This document shows, one piece after another, positions 9,501-23,842 of a stretch of 64,000 nucleotides of DNA (within the stretch, counting starts at the first letter, position 1; each line of letters begins with the position of its first letter). The notes beneath the pieces were generated by a model. That model was not told the DNA's origin and made no database searches. It saw only the letters and a program-made list of their open reading frames with translations. The translations under genes and the position numbers were made by a program. The DNA lies in contig JALAAN010000010.1 of assembly GCA_023078555.1 (NCBI GenBank), forward strand, positions 124,001 through 188,000. Direction: 5' to 3'. Origin of the DNA: Ulva prolifera. Taxonomy: Eukaryota; Chlorophyta; Ulvophyceae; Ulvales; Ulvaceae.

Positions 9501-9825
9501 AAACAGGTTCCCATCCTCACCTTAGGGGCTGAATCTTTGCACATGATGCTCTCTATGTCAAAGGAATGTGGTGTAGAAGTTTGGAGGCAATCAAGTGATA
9601 AGTCAGGGCTAGGGCTGCTATCAATGTTGAAATGGCAGCACGCTCTCCCGCCACTCATGCAGAAATCTCGCCCTCGCAAAAACAGGTTCCCAACCTCACG
9701 TTAGGGGCTGAATCTTTGCACATGATGCTATCTATGTCAAATTAATGTGATGTGAGGGTTTGGAGGCAATCAAGTGATAACTCAGGGCTAGGGCTGCTTT
9801 AAATGTTGAAATGGCAGCGTGCTCC
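6575..9825. repeat. Ten-monomer tandem duplication (offset 1,795 bp)
   Basis: About 1.45 kb from ~6575 to ~8030 is repeated at ~8370 to ~9825. Matching landmarks include the rare catttt variant (aaaaacattttccc near 6810 and 8605) and gtgtagaattttgg near 7428 and 9223. One private change in the second copy is ttgagatgg near 8551. A shorter seven-monomer step (offset 1,256) links 8.9-9.9 kb with 10.2-11.2 kb. Confidence 0.8.
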
Positions 9826-12034
9826 CAAGCCACTCATGCAGAAATCTCGCACCTCACAAAAACAGGTTCCCATCCTCACCTTAGGGGCTGAATCTTTGCA
9901 CATGATGCTCTCTATGTCAAAGGAATGTGGTGTAGAAGTTTGGAGGCAATCAAGTGATAAGTCAGGGCAAGGGTTGCTATCAATTTTGAAAAGGCAGCGC
10001 GCTCTCCCGCCCCTCATGCAGAAATCCCGCGCCTCACAAAAACAGGTTCCCAACCTCACGTTAGGGGCTGAATCTTTGCACATGATACTCTCTATGTCAC
10101 AGGAATGTGGTCTAGAAGTTTGGAGGCAATCAAGTGATAAGTCAGGGCAAGGGCTCCTATCAATGTTGAAATGGCAGCGCGCTCTCCCGCCACTCATGCA
10201 GAAATCTCGCCCTCACAAAAACAGGTTCCCAACCTCACGTTAGGGGCTGAATCTTTGCACATGATGCTCTCTATGTCAAAGGAATGTGGTCTAGAAGTTT
10301 GGAGGCAATCAAGTGACAAGTCAGGGCAAGGGTTGCTATCAATGTTGAAATGGCAGCGCGCTCTCCCGCCCCTCATGCAGAAATCTCGCCCTCACAAAAA
10401 CAGGTTCCCAACCTCACGTTCGGGGCTGAATCTTTGCACATGATGCTATCTATGTCAAAGGAATGTGGTGTAGAATTTTGGAGGCAATCAAGTGATAAGT
10501 CAGGGCTAGGGCTGCTATCAATGTTGAAATGGCAGCACGCTCTCCCGCCACTCATGCAGAAATCTCGCCCTCGCAAAAACAGGTTCCCAACCTCACGTTA
10601 GGGGCTGAATCTTTGCACATGATGCTATCTATGTCAAATTAATGTGATGTGAGGGTTTGGAGGCAATCAAGTGATAACTCAGGGCTAGGGCTGCTTTAAA
10701 TGTTGAAATGGCAGCGTGCTCCCATGCCACTCATGCAGAAATCTCGCACCTCACAAAAACAGGTTCCCATCCTCACCTTAGGGGCTGAATCTTTGCACAT
10801 GATGCTCTCTATGTCAAAGGAATGTGGTGTAGAAGTTTGGAGGCAATCAAGTGATAAGTCAGGGCTAGGGCTGCTATCAATGTTGAAATGGCAGCACGCT
10901 CTCCCGCCACTCATGCAGAAATCTCGCCCTCGCAAAAACAGGTTCCCAACCTCACGTTAGGGGCTGAATCTTTGCACATGATGCTATCTATGTCAAATTA
11001 ATGTGATGTGAGGGTTTGGAGGCAATCAAGTGATAACTCAGGGCTAGGGCTGCTTTAAATGTTGAAATGGCAGCGTGCTCCCAAGCCACTCATGCAGAAA
11101 TCTCGCACCTCACAAAAACAGGTTCCCATCCTCACCTTAGGGGCTGAATCTTTGCACATGATGCTCTCTATGTCAAAGGAATGTGGTGTAGAAGTTTGGA
11201 GGCAATCAAGTGATAAGTCAGGGCTAGGGCTGCTATCAATGTTGAAATGGCAGCACGCTCTCCCGCCACTCATGCAGAAATCTCGCCCTCGCAAAAACAG
11301 GTTCCCAACCTCACGTTAGGGGCTGAATCTTTGCACATGATGCTATCTATGTCAAATTAATGTGATGTGAGGGTTTGGAGGCAATCAAGTGATAACTCAG
11401 GGCTAGGGCTGCTTTAAATGTTGAAATGGCGGCGTGCTCCCATGCCACTCATGCAGAAATCTCGCACCTCACAAAAACAGGTTCCCAACCTCACGTTAGG
11501 GGCTGAATCTTTGCACATGATGCTCTCTTTGTCAAAGGAATGTGGTCTAGAAGTTTGGAGGCAATCAAGTGATAAGTCAGGGCAAGGGTTGCTATCAATG
11601 TTGAAAAGGCAGCGCGCTCTCCCGCCCCTCATGCAGAAATCCCGCGCCTCACAAAAACAGGTTCCCAACCTCACGTTTGGGGCTGAATCTTTGCACATGA
11701 TACTCTCTATGTCAAAGGAATGTGGTGTAGAAGTTTGGAGGCAATCAAGTGATAAGTCAGGGCTAGGGCTGCTTTAAATGTTGAAATGGCAGCGTGCTCC
11801 CATGCCACTCATGCAGAAATCTCGCACCTCACAAAAACAGGTTCCCAACCTCACGTTAGGGGCTGAATCTTTGCACATGATACTCTCTATGTCACAGGAA
11901 TGTGGTCTAGAAGTTTGGAGGCAATCAAGTGATAAGTCAGGGCAAGGGCTCCTATCAATGTTGAAATGGCAGCGCGCTCTCCCGCCACTCATGCAGAAAT
12001 CTCGCCCTCACAAAAACAGGTTCCCAACCTCACG

Positions 12035-15000
12035 TTAAGGGCTGAATCTTTGCACATGATGCTATCTATGTCAAATTAATGTGATGTGAGGGTTTGGAGG
12101 CAATCAAGTGATAACTCAGGGCTAGGGCTGCTTTAAATGTTGAAATGGCAGCAAGCTCCCATGCCACTCATGCAGAAATCTCGCACCTCACAAAAACAGG
12201 TTCCCAACCTCACCTTAGGGGCTGAATCTTTGCACATGATGCTCTCTATGTCAAAGGAATGTGGTGTAGAAGTTTGGAGGCAATCAAGTGATAAGTCAGG
12301 GCTAGGGCTGCTATCAATGATGAAATGGCAGCGCGCTCTCCCGCCACTCATGCAGAAATCCCGCGCCTCACAAAAACAGGTTCCCAACCTCACGTTAGGG
12401 GCTGAATCTTTGCACATGATGCTCTCTTTGTCAAAGGAATGTGGTCTAGAAATTTGGAGGCAATCAAGTGATAAGTCAGGGCTAGGGCTGCTATCAATGT
12501 TGAAATGTCAGCTGGCTCCCATGCCACTCATGCAAAAATCTCGCGCCTCACAAAAACATGTTCCCAACCTCATTTTTGAGGCTGAATCTTTGCACATGAT
12601 GCTCTCTATGTCACAGGAATGTGGTCTAGAAGTTTGGAGGCAATCAAGTGACAAGTCAGGGCAAGGGCTCCTATCAATGTTGAAATGGCAGCGCGCTCTC
12701 CCGCCACTCATGCAGAAATCTCGCCCTCACAAAAACAGGTTCCCAACCTCACGTTAAGGGCTGAATCTTTGCACATGATGCTATCTATGTCAAATTAATG
12801 TGATGTGAGGGTTTGGAGGCAATCAAGTGATAACTCAGGGCTAGGGCTGCTTTAAATGTTGAAATGGCAGCAAGCTCCCATGCCACTCATGCAGAAATCT
12901 CGCACCTCACAAAAACAGGTTCCCAACCTCACCTTAGGGGCTGAATCTTTGCACATGATGCTCTCTATGTCAAAGGAATGTGGTGTAGAAGTTTGGAGGC
13001 AATCAAGTGATAAGTCAGGGCTAGGGCTGCTATCAATGATGAAATGGCAGCGCGCTCTCCCGCCACTCATGCAGAAATCCCGCGCCTCACAAAAACAGGT
13101 TCCCAACCTCACGTTAGGGGCTGAATCTTTGCACATGATGCTCTCTTTGTCAAAGGAATGTGGTCTAGAAATTTGGAGGCAATCAAGTGATAAGTCAGGG
13201 CTAGGGCTGCTATCAATGTTGAAATGGCAGCTGGCTCCCATGCCACTCATGCAAAAATCTCGCGCCTCACAAAAACATGTTCCCAACCTCATTTTTGAGG
13301 CTGAATCTTTGCACATGATGCTCTCTATGTCACAGGAATGTGGTCTAGAAGTTTGGAGGCAATCAAGTGACAAGTCAGGGCAAGGGCTGCTATCAATGTT
13401 GAAATGGCAGCGCGCTCTCCCGCCACACATGCAGAAATCCCGCGCCTCACAAAAACATGTTCCCAACCTCACGTTAGGGGCTGAATCTTTGCACATGATG
13501 CTCTCTATGTCAAAGGAACGTGGTCTAGAAGTTTGGAGGCAATCAAGTGATAAGTCAGGGCTAGGGCGGCCATCAATGTTGAAATGGCAGCGTGCTCCCA
13601 TGCCACTCATGCAGAAATCCCGCGCCTCACAAAAACATGTTCACAACATCACGTTAGGGGCTGAATCTTTGCACATGATGCTCTCTATGTCAAAGGAATG
13701 TGGTCTAGAAATTTGGAGGCAATCAAGTGATAAGTCAGGGCTAGGGCTGCTATCAATGTTGAAATGGCAGCGTGCTCCCATGCCCCTCATGCAGAAATCT
13801 CGCCCTCACAAAAACAGGTTCCCAACCTCACGTTCGGGGCTGAATCTTTGCACATGATGCTCTCTATGTCAAAGGAATGTGGTGTAGAAGTTTGGAGGCA
13901 ATCAAGTGATAAGTCAGGGCTAGGGCTGCTATCAATGTTGAAATGGCAGCGTGCTCCCATGCCCCTCATGCAGAAATCCCGCGCCTCACAAAAACATGTT
14001 CCCAACCTCACGTTAGGGGCTGAATCTTTGCACATGATGCTCTCTATGTCAAAGGAATGTGGTGTAGAAGTTTGGAGGCCATCAAGTGATAAGTCAGGGC
14101 AAGGGTTGCTATCAATTTTGAAAAGGCAGCGCGCTCTCCCGCCCCTCATGCAGAAATCCCGCGCCTCACAAAAACAGGTTCCCAACCTCACGTTAGGGGC
14201 TGAATCTTTGCACATGATACTCTCTATGTCACAGGAATGTGGTCTAGAAGTTTGGAGGCAATCAAGTGATAAGTCAGGGCAAGGGCTCCTATCAATGTTG
14301 AAATGGCAGCGCGCTCTCCCGCCACTCATGCAGAAATCTCGCCCTCACAAAAACAGGTTCCCAACCTCACGTTAGGGGCTGAATCTTTGCACATGATGCT
14401 ATCTATGTCAAATTAATGTGATGTGAGGGTTTGGAGGCAATCAAGTGATAACTCAGGGCTAGGGCTGCTTTAAATGTTGAAATGGCAGCGTGCTCCCATG
14501 CCACTCATGCAGAAATCTCGCACCTCACAAAAACAGGTTCCCATCCTCACCTTAGGGGCTGAATCTTTGCACATGATGCTCTCTATGTCAAAGGAATGTG
14601 GTGTAGAAGTTTGGAGGCAATCAAGTGATAAGTCAGGGCTAGGGCTGCTATCAATGTTGAAATGGCAGCACGCTCTCCCGCCACTCATGCAGAAATCTCG
14701 CCCTCGCAAAAACAGGTTCCCAACCTCACGTTAGGGGCTGAATCTTTGCACATGATGCTATCTATGTCAAATTAATGTGATGTGAGGGTTTGGAGGCAAT
14801 CAAGTGATAACTCAGGGCTAGGGCTGCTTTAAATGTTGAAATGGCAGCGTGCTCCCAAGCCACTCATGCAGAAATCTCGCACCTCACAAAAACAGGTTCC
14901 CATCCTCACCTTAGGGGCTGAATCTTTGCACATGATGCTCTCTATGTCAAAGGAATGTGGTGTAGAAGTTTGGAGGCAATCAAGTGATAAGTCAGGGCTA

Positions 15001-18000
15001 GGGCTGCTATCAATGTTGAAATGGCAGCACGCTCTCCCGCCACTCATGCAGAAATCTCGCCCTCGCAAAAACAGGTTCCCAACCTCACGTTAGGGGCTGA
15101 ATCTTTGCACATGATGCTATCTATGTCAAATTAATGTGATGTGAGGGTTTGGAGGCAATCAAGTGATAACTCAGGGCTAGGGCTGCTTTAAATGTTGAAA
15201 TGGCAGCGTGCTCCCATGCCACTCATGCAGAAATCTCGCACCTCACAAAAACAGGTTCCCATCCTCACCTTAGGGGCTGAATCTTTGCACATGATGCTCT
15301 CTATGTCAAAGGAATGTGGTCTAGAAGTTTGGAGGCAATCAAGTGATAAGTCAGGGCTAGGGCTGCTATCAATGTTGAAATGGCAGCGTGCTCCCATGCC
15401 CCTCATGCAGAAATCCCGCGCCTCACAAAAACATGTTCCCAACCTCACGTTAGGGGCTGAATCTTTGCACATGATGCTCTCTATGTCAAAGGAATGTGGT
15501 GTAGAAGTTTGGAGGCCATCAAGTGATAAGTCAGGGCAAGGGTTGCTATCAATTTTGAAAAGGCAGCGCGCTCTCCCGCCCCTCATGCAGAAATCCCGCG
15601 CCTCACAAAAACAGGTTCCCAACCTCACGTTAGGGGCTGAATCTTTGCACATGATACTCTCTATGTCACAGGAATGTGGTCTAGAAGTTTGGAGGCAATC
15701 AAGTGATAAGTCAGGGCAAGGGCTCCTATCAATGTTGAAATGGCAGCGCGCTCTCCCGCCACTCATGCAGAAATCTCGCCCTCACAAAAACAGGTTCCCA
15801 ACCTCACGTTAGGGGCTGAATCTTTGCACATGATGCTCTCTATGTCAAAGGAATGTGGTCTAGAAGTTTGGAGGCAATCAAGTGACAAGTCAGGGCAAGG
15901 GTTGCTATCAATGTTGAAATGGCAGCACGCTCTCCCGCCACTCATGCAGAAATCTCGCCCTCGCAAAAACAGGTTCCCAACCTCACGTTAGGGGCTGAAT
16001 CTTTGCACATGATGCTATCTATGTCAAATTAATGTGATGTGAGGGTTTGGAGGCAATCAAGTGATAACTCAGGGCTAGGGCTGCTTTAAATGTTGAAATG
16101 GCAGCGTGCTCCCATGCCACTCATGCAGAAATCTCGCACCTCACAAAAACAGGTTCCCATCCTCACCTTAGGGGCTGAATCTTTGCACATGATGCTCTCT
16201 ATGTCAAAGGAATGTGGTGTAGAAGTTTGGAGGCAATCAAGTGATAAGTCAGGGCTAGGGCTGCTATCAATGTTGAAATGGCAGCACGCTCTCCCGCCAC
16301 TCATGCAGAAATCTCGCCCTCGCAAAAACAGGTTCCCAACCTCACGTTAGGGGCTGAATCTTTGCACATGATGCTATCTATGTCAAATTAATGTGATGTG
16401 AGGGTTTGGAGGCAATCAAGTGATAACTCAGGGCTAGGGCTGCTTTAAATGTTGAAATGGCAGCGTGCTCCCAAGCCACTCATGCAGAAATCTCGCACCT
16501 CACAAAAACAGGTTCCCATCCTCACCTTAGGGGCTGAATCTTTGCACATGATGCTCTCTATGTCAAAGGAATGTGGTGTAGAAGTTTGGAGGCAATCAAG
16601 TGATAAGTCAGGGCTAGGGCTGCTATCAATGTTGAAATGGCAGCACGCTCTCCCGCCACTCATGCAGAAATCTCGCCCTCGCAAAAACAGGTTCCCAACC
16701 TCACGTTAGGGGCTGAATCTTTGCACATGATGCTATCTATGTCAAATTAATGTGATGTGAGGGTTTGGAGGCAATCAAGTGATAACTCAGGGCTAGGGCT
16801 GCTTTAAATGTTGAAATGGCAGCGTGCTCCCATGCCACTCATGCAGAAATCTCGCACCTCACAAAAACAGGTTCCCAACCTCACCTTAGGGGCTGAATCT
16901 TTGCACATGATGCTCTCTATGTCAAAGGAATGTGGTGTAGAAGTTTGGAGGCAATCAAGTGATAAGTCAGGGCAAGGGTTGCTATCAATTTTGAAAAGGC
17001 AGCGCGCTCTCCCGCCCCTCATGCAGAAATCCCGCGCCTCACAAAAACAGGTTCCCAACCTCACGTTAGGGGCTGAATCTTTGCACATGATACTCTCTAT
17101 GTCACAGGAATGTGGTCTAGAAGTTTGGAGGCAATCAAGTGATAAGTCAGGGCAAGGGCTCCTATCAATGTTGAAATGGCAGCGCGCTCTCCCGCCACTC
17201 ATGCAGAAATCTCGCCCTCACAAAAACAGGTTCCCAACCTCACGTTAGGGGCTGAATCTTTGCACATGATGCTCTCTATGTCAAAGGAATGTGGTCTAGA
17301 AGTTTGGAGGCAATCAAGTGACAAGTCAGGGCAAGGGTTGCTATCAATGTTGAAATGGCAGCGCGCTCTCCCGCCCCTCATGCAGAAATCTCGCCCTCAC
17401 AAAAACAGGTTCCCAACCTCACGTTCGGGGCTGAATCTTTGCACATGATGCTATCTATGTCAAAGGAATGTGGTGTAGAATTTTGGAGGCAATCAAGTGA
17501 TAAGTCAGGGCTAGGGCTGCTATCAATGTTGAAATGGCAGCACGCTCTCCCGCCACTCATGCAGAAATCTCGCCCTCGCAAAAACAGGTTCCCAACCTCA
17601 CGTTAGGGGCTGAATCTTTGCACATGATGCTATCTATGTCAAATTAATGTGATGTGAGGGTTTGGAGGCAATCAAGTGATAACTCAGGGCTAGGGCTGCT
17701 TTAAATGTTGAAATGGCAGCGTGCTCCCATGCCACTCATGCAGAAATCTCGCACCTCACAAAAACAGGTTCCCATCCTCACCTTAGGGGCTGAATCTTTG
17801 CACATGATGCTCTCTATGTCAAAGGAATGTGGTGTAGAAGTTTGGAGGCAATCAAGTGATAAGTCAGGGCTAGGGCTGCTATCAATGTTGAAATGGCAGC
17901 ACGCTCTCCCGCCACTCATGCAGAAATCTCGCCCTCGCAAAAACAGGTTCCCAACCTCACGTTAGGGGCTGAATCTTTGCACATGATGCTATCTATGTCA

Positions 18001-19219
18001 AATTAATGTGATGTGAGGGTTTGGAGGCAATCAAGTGATAACTCAGGGCTAGGGCTGCTTTAAATGTTGAAATGGCAGCGTGCTCCCAAGCCACTCATGC
18101 AGAAATCTCGCACCTCACAAAAACAGGTTCCCATCCTCACCTTAGGGGCTGAATCTTTGCACATGATGCTCTCTATGTCAAAGGAATGTGGTGTAGAAGT
18201 TTGGAGGCAATCAAGTGATAAGTCAGGGCTAGGGCTGCTATCAATGTTGAAATGGCAGCACGCTCTCCCGCCACTCATGCAGAAATCTCGCCCTCGCAAA
18301 AACAGGTTCCCAACCTCACGTTAGGGGCTGAATCTTTGCACATGATGCTATCTATGTCAAATTAATGTGATGTGAGGGTTTGGAGGCAATCAAGTGATAA
18401 CTCAGGGCTAGGGCTGCTTTAAATGTTGAAATGGCAGCGTGCTCCCATGCCACTCATGCAGAAATCTCGCACCTCACAAAAACAGGTTCCCAACCTCACC
18501 TTAGGGGCTGAATCTTTGCACATGATGCTCTCTATGTCAAAGGAATGTGGTGTAGAAGTTTGGAGGCAATCAAGTGATAAATCAGGGCTAGGGCTGCTAT
18601 CAATGTTGAAATGGCAGCGCGCTCTCCCGCCACTCATGCAGAAATCCCGCGCCTCACAAAAACAGGTTCCCAACCTCACGTTAGGGGCTGAATCTTTGCA
18701 CATGATGCTCTCTTTGTCAAAGGAATGTGGTCTAGAAGTTTGGAGGCAATCAAGTGATAAGTCAGGGCAAGGGTTGCTATCAATGTTGAAAAGGCAGCGC
18801 GCTCTCCCGCCCCTCATGCAGAAATCCCGCGCCTCACAAAAACAGGTTCCCAACCTCACGTTTGGGGCTGAATCTTTGCACATGATACTCTCTATGTCAA
18901 AGGAATGTGGTGTAGAAGTTTGGAGGCAATCAAGTGATAAGTCAGGGCTAGGGCTGCTTTAAATGTTGAAATGGCAGCGTGCTCCCATGCCACTCATGCA
19001 GAAATCTCGCACCTCACAAAAACAGGTTCCCAACCTCACGTTAGGGGCTGAATCTTTGCACATGATACTCTCTATGTCACAGGAATGTGGTCTAGAAGTT
19101 TGGAGGCAATCAAGTGATAAGTCAGGGCAAGGGCTCCTATCAATGTTGAAATGGCAGCGCGCTCTCCCGCCACTCATGCAGAAATCTCGCCCTCACAAAA
19201 ACAGGTTCCCAACCTCACG
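12035..19219. repeat. 40-monomer higher-order unit, copy 2 (7,185 bp)
   Basis: It lies between TTAAGGG tags at 12035 and 19220. The first ~2.3 kb repeats at offset 7,185 in the following unit, sharing the variant gaacgtgg near 13517 and 20702. The third unit starts at 19220, but its next equivalent tag is 10,957 bp away (61 monomers), because the segment was enlarged by further duplication. Confidence 0.8.
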
Positions 19220-22200
19220 TTAAGGGCTGAATCTTTGCACATGATGCTATCTATGTCAAATTAATGTGATGTGAGGGTTTGGAGGCAATCAAGTGATAAC
19301 TCAGGGCTAGGGCTGCTTTAAATGTTGAAATGGCAGCAAGCTCCCATGCCACTCATGCAGAAATCTCGCACCTCACAAAAACAGGTTCCCAACCTCACCT
19401 TAGGGGCTGAATCTTTGCACATGATGCTCTCTATGTCAAAGGAATGTGGTGTATAAGTTTGGAGGCAATCAAGTGATAAGTCAGGGCTAGGGCTGCTATC
19501 AATGATGAAATGGCAGCGCGCTCTCCCGCCACTCATGCAGAAATCCCGCGCCTCACAAAAACAGGTTCCCAACCTCACGTTAGGGGCTGAATCTTTGCAC
19601 ATGATGCTCTCTTTGTCAAAGGAATGTGGTCTAGAAATTTGGAGGCAATCAAGTGATAAGTCAGGGCTAGGGCTGCTATCAATGTTGAAATGTCAGCTGG
19701 CTCCCATGCCACTCATGCAAAAATCTCGCGCCTCACAAAAACATGTTCCCAACCTCATTTTTGAGGCTGAATCTTTGCACATGATGCTCTCTATGTCACA
19801 GGAATGTGGTCTAGAAGTTTGGAGGCAATCAAGTGACAAGTCAGGGCAAGGGCTCCTATCAATGTTGAAATGGCAGCGCGCTCTCCCGCCACTCATGCAG
19901 AAATCTCGCCCTCACAAAAACAGGTTCCCAACCTCACGTTAAGGGCTGAATCTTTGCACCTGATGCTATCTATGTCAAATTAATGTGATGTGAGGGTTTG
20001 GAGGCAATCAAGTGATAACTCAGGGCTAGGGCTGCTTTAAATGTTGAAATGGCAGCAAGCTCCCATGCCACTCATGCAGAAATCTCGCACCTCACAAAAA
20101 CAGGTTCCCAACCTCACCTTAGGGGCTGAATCTTTGCACATGATGCTCTCTATGTCAAAGGAATGTGGTGTAGAAGTTTGGAGGCAATCAAGTGATAAGT
20201 CAGGGCTAGGGCTGCTATCAATGATGAAATGGCAGCGCGCTCTCCCGCCACTCATGCAGAAATCCCGCGCCTCACAAAAACAGGTTCCCAACCTCACGTT
20301 AGGGGCTGAATCTTTGCACATGATGCTCTCTTTGTCAAAGGAATGTGGTCTAGAAATTTGGAGGCAATCAAGTGATAAGTCAGGGCTAGGGCTGCTATCA
20401 ATGTTGAAATGGCAGCTGGCTCCCATGCCACTCATGCAAAAATCTCGCGCCTCACAAAAACATGTTCCCAACCTCATTTTTGAGGCTGAATCTTTGCACA
20501 TGATGCTCTCTATGTCACAGGAATGTGGTCTAGAAGTTTGGAGGCAATCAAGTGACAAGTCAGGGCAAGGGCTGCTATCAATGTTGAAATGGCAGCGCGC
20601 TCTCCCGCCACACATGCAGAAATCCCGCGCCTCACAAAAACATGTTCCCAACCTCACGTTAGGGGCTGAATCTTTGCACATGATGCTCTCTATGTCAAAG
20701 GAACGTGGTCTAGAAGTTTGGAGGCAATCAAGTGATAAGTCAGGGCTAGGGCGGCCATCAATGTTGAAATGGCAGCGTGCTCCCATGCCACTCATGCAGA
20801 AATCCCGCGCCTCACAAAAACATGTTCACACCATCACGTTAGGGGCTGAATCTTTGCACATGATGCTCTCTATGTCAAAGGAATGTGGTCTAGAAGTTTG
20901 GAGGCAATCAAGTGATAAGTCAGGGCTAGGGCTGCTATCAATGTTGAAATGGCAGCGTGCTCCCATGCCCCTCATGCAGAAATCTCGCCCTCACAAAAAC
21001 AGGTTCCCAACCTCACGTTCGGGGCTGAATCTTTGCACATGATGCTCTCTATGTCAAAGGAATGTGGTGTAGAAGTTTGGAGGCAATCAAGTGATAAGTC
21101 AGGGCTAGGGCTGCTATCAATGTTGAAATGGCAGCGTGCTCCCATGCCCCTCATGCAGAAATCCCGCGCCTCACAAAAACATGTTCCCAACCTCACGTTA
21201 GGGGCTGAATCTTTGCACATGATGCTCTCTATGTCAAAGGAATGTGGTGTAGAAGTTTGGAGGCCATCAAGTGATAAGTCAGGGCAAGGGTTGCTATCAA
21301 TTTTGAAAAGGCAGCGCGCTCTCCCGCCCCTCATGCAGAAATCCCGCGCCTCACAAAAACAGGTTCCCAACCTCACGTTAGGGGCTGAATCTTTGCACAT
21401 GATACTCTCTATGTCACAGGAATGTGGTCTAGAAGTTTGGAGGCAATCAAGTGATAAGTCAGGGCAAGGGCTCCTATCAATGTTGAAATGGCAGCGCGCT
21501 CTCCCGCCACTCATGCAGAAATCTCGCCCTCACAAAAACAGGTTCCCAACCTCACGTTAGGGGCTGAATCTTTGCACATGATGCTCTCTATGTCAAAGGA
21601 ATGTGGTCTAGAAGTTTGGAGGCAATCAAGTGACAAGTCAGGGCAAGGGTTGCTATCAATGTTGAAATGGCAGCACGCTCTCCCGCCACTCATGCAGAAA
21701 TCTCGCCCTCGCAAAAACAGGTTCCCAACCTCACGTTAGGGGCTGAATCTTTGCACATGATGCTATCTATGTCAAATTAATGTGATGTGAGGGTTTGGAG
21801 GCAATCAAGTGATAACTCAGGGCTAGGGCTGCTTTAAATGTTGAAATGGCAGCGTGCTCCCATGCCACTCATGCAGAAATCTCGCACCTCACAAAAACAG
21901 GTTCCCATCCTCACCTTAGGGGCTGAATCTTTGCACATGATGCTCTCTATGTCAAAGGAATGTGGTGTAGAAGTTTGGAGGCAATCAAGTGATAAGTCAG
22001 GGCTAGGGCTGCTATCAATGTTGAAATGGCAGCACGCTCTCCCGCCACTCATGCAGAAATCTCGCCCTCGCAAAAACAGGTTCCCAACCTCACGTTAGGG
22101 GCTGAATCTTTGCACATGATGCTATCTATGTCAAATTAATGTGATGTGAGGGTTTGGAGGCAATCAAGTGATAACTCAGGGCTAGGGCTGCTTTAAATGT

Positions 22201-23842
22201 TGAAATGGCAGCGTGCTCCCAAGCCACTCATGCAGAAATCTCGCACCTCACAAAAACAGGTTCCCATCCTCACCTTAGGGGCTGAATCTTTGCACATGAT
22301 GCTCTCTATGTCAAAGGAATGTGGTGTAGAAGTTTGGAGGCAATCAAGTGATAAGTCAGGGCTAGGGCTGCTATCAATGTTGAAATGGCAGCACGCTCTC
22401 CCGCCACTCATGCAGAAATCTCGCCCTCGCAAAAACAGGTTCCCAACCTCACGTTAGGGGCTGAATCTTTGCACATGATGCTATCTATGTCAAATTAATG
22501 TGATGTGAGGGTTTGGAGGCAATCAAGTGATAACTCAGGGCTAGGGCTGCTTTAAATGTTGAAATGGCAGCGTGCTCCCATGCCACTCATGCAGAAATCT
22601 CGCACCTCACAAAAACAGGTTCCCAACCTCACCTTAGGGGCTGAATCTTTGCACATGATGCTCTCTATGTCAAAGGAATGTGGTGTAGAAGTTTGGAGGC
22701 AATCAAGTGATAAATCAGGGCTAGGGCTGCTATCAATGTTGAAATGGCAGCGCGCTCTCCCGCCACTCATGCAGAAATCCCGCGCCTCACAAAAACAGGT
22801 TCCCAACCTCACGTTAGGGGCTGAATCTTTGCACATGATGCTCTCTTTGTCAAAGGAATGTGGTCTAGAAGTTTGGAGGCAATCAAGTGATAAGTCAGGG
22901 CAAGGGTTGCTATCAATGTTGAAAAGGCAGCGCGCTCTCCCGCCCCTCATGCAGAAATCCCGCGCCTCACAAAAACAGGTTCCCAACCTCACGTTTGGGG
23001 CTGAATCTTTGCACATGATACTCTCTATGTCAAAGGAATGTGGTGTAGAAGTTTGGAGGCAATCAAGTGATAAGTCAGGGCTAGGGCTGCTTTAAATGTT
23101 GAAATGGCAGCGTGCTCCCATGCCACTCATGCAGAAATCTCGCACCTCACAAAAACAGGTTCCCAACCTCACCTTAGGGGCTGAATCTTTGCACATGATG
23201 CTCTCTATGTCAAAGGAATGTGGTGTAGAAGTTTGGAGGCAATCAAGTGATAAGTCAGGGCTAGTGCTGCTATCAATGTTGAAATGGCAGCGCGCTCTCC
23301 CGCCACTCATGCAGAAATCCCGCGCCTCGCAAAAACAGGTTCCCAACCTCACGTTAGGGGCTGAATCTTTGCACATGATGCTCTCTTTGTCAAAGGAATG
23401 TGGTCTAGAAGTTTGGAGGCAATCAAGTGATAAGTCAGGGCAAGGGTTGCTATCAATGTTGAAAAGGCAGCGCGCTCTCCCGCCCCTCATGCAGAAATCC
23501 CGCGCCTCACAAAAACAGGTTCCCAACCTCACGTTAGGGGCTGAATCTTTGCACATGATACTCTCTATGTCAAAGGAATGAGGTGTAGAAGTTTGGAGGC
23601 AATCAAGTGACAAGTCAGGGCAAGGGCTGCTATCAATGTTGAAAAGGCAGCGCGCTCTCCCGCCCCTCATGCAGAAATCTCGCCCTCACAAAAACAGGTT
23701 CCCAACCTCACGTTAGGGGCTGAATCTTTGCACATGATGCTCTCTATGTCAAAGGAATGTGGTGTAGAAGTTTGGAGGCAATCAAGTGATAAGTCAGGGC
23801 AAGGGTTGCTATCAATGTTGAAATGGCAGCGCGCTCTCCCGC
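14347..23842. repeat. Large segmental duplication, copy A (about 9.5 kb)
   Basis: Matches 25304-34799 at a constant offset of 10,957 bp (61 monomers). Shared private changes include ggtgtataagtttgg near 19450, gcacctgatg near 19957, ttcacaccatcacg near 20826, gataaatcaggg near 18580 and 22710, and ggaatgaggtg near 23578. Identity starts just after the A/G difference at about 14346 (ccctcac versus ccctcgc) and ends at cccgccactc versus cccgcaactc. Confidence 0.92.

Larger units (their letters stand above)
4852..12034. repeat. 40-monomer higher-order unit, copy 1 (7,183 bp)
   Basis: It begins and ends at a TTAAGGG tag. The first ~2.3 kb realigns to copy 2 at a constant offset of 7,183. Further in, offsets change: the 10.2-11.4 kb part matches the next unit at 7,005 and the last part at 7,185. 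Gains and losses of whole monomers have therefore occurred inside an otherwise shared unit. Confidence 0.8.
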
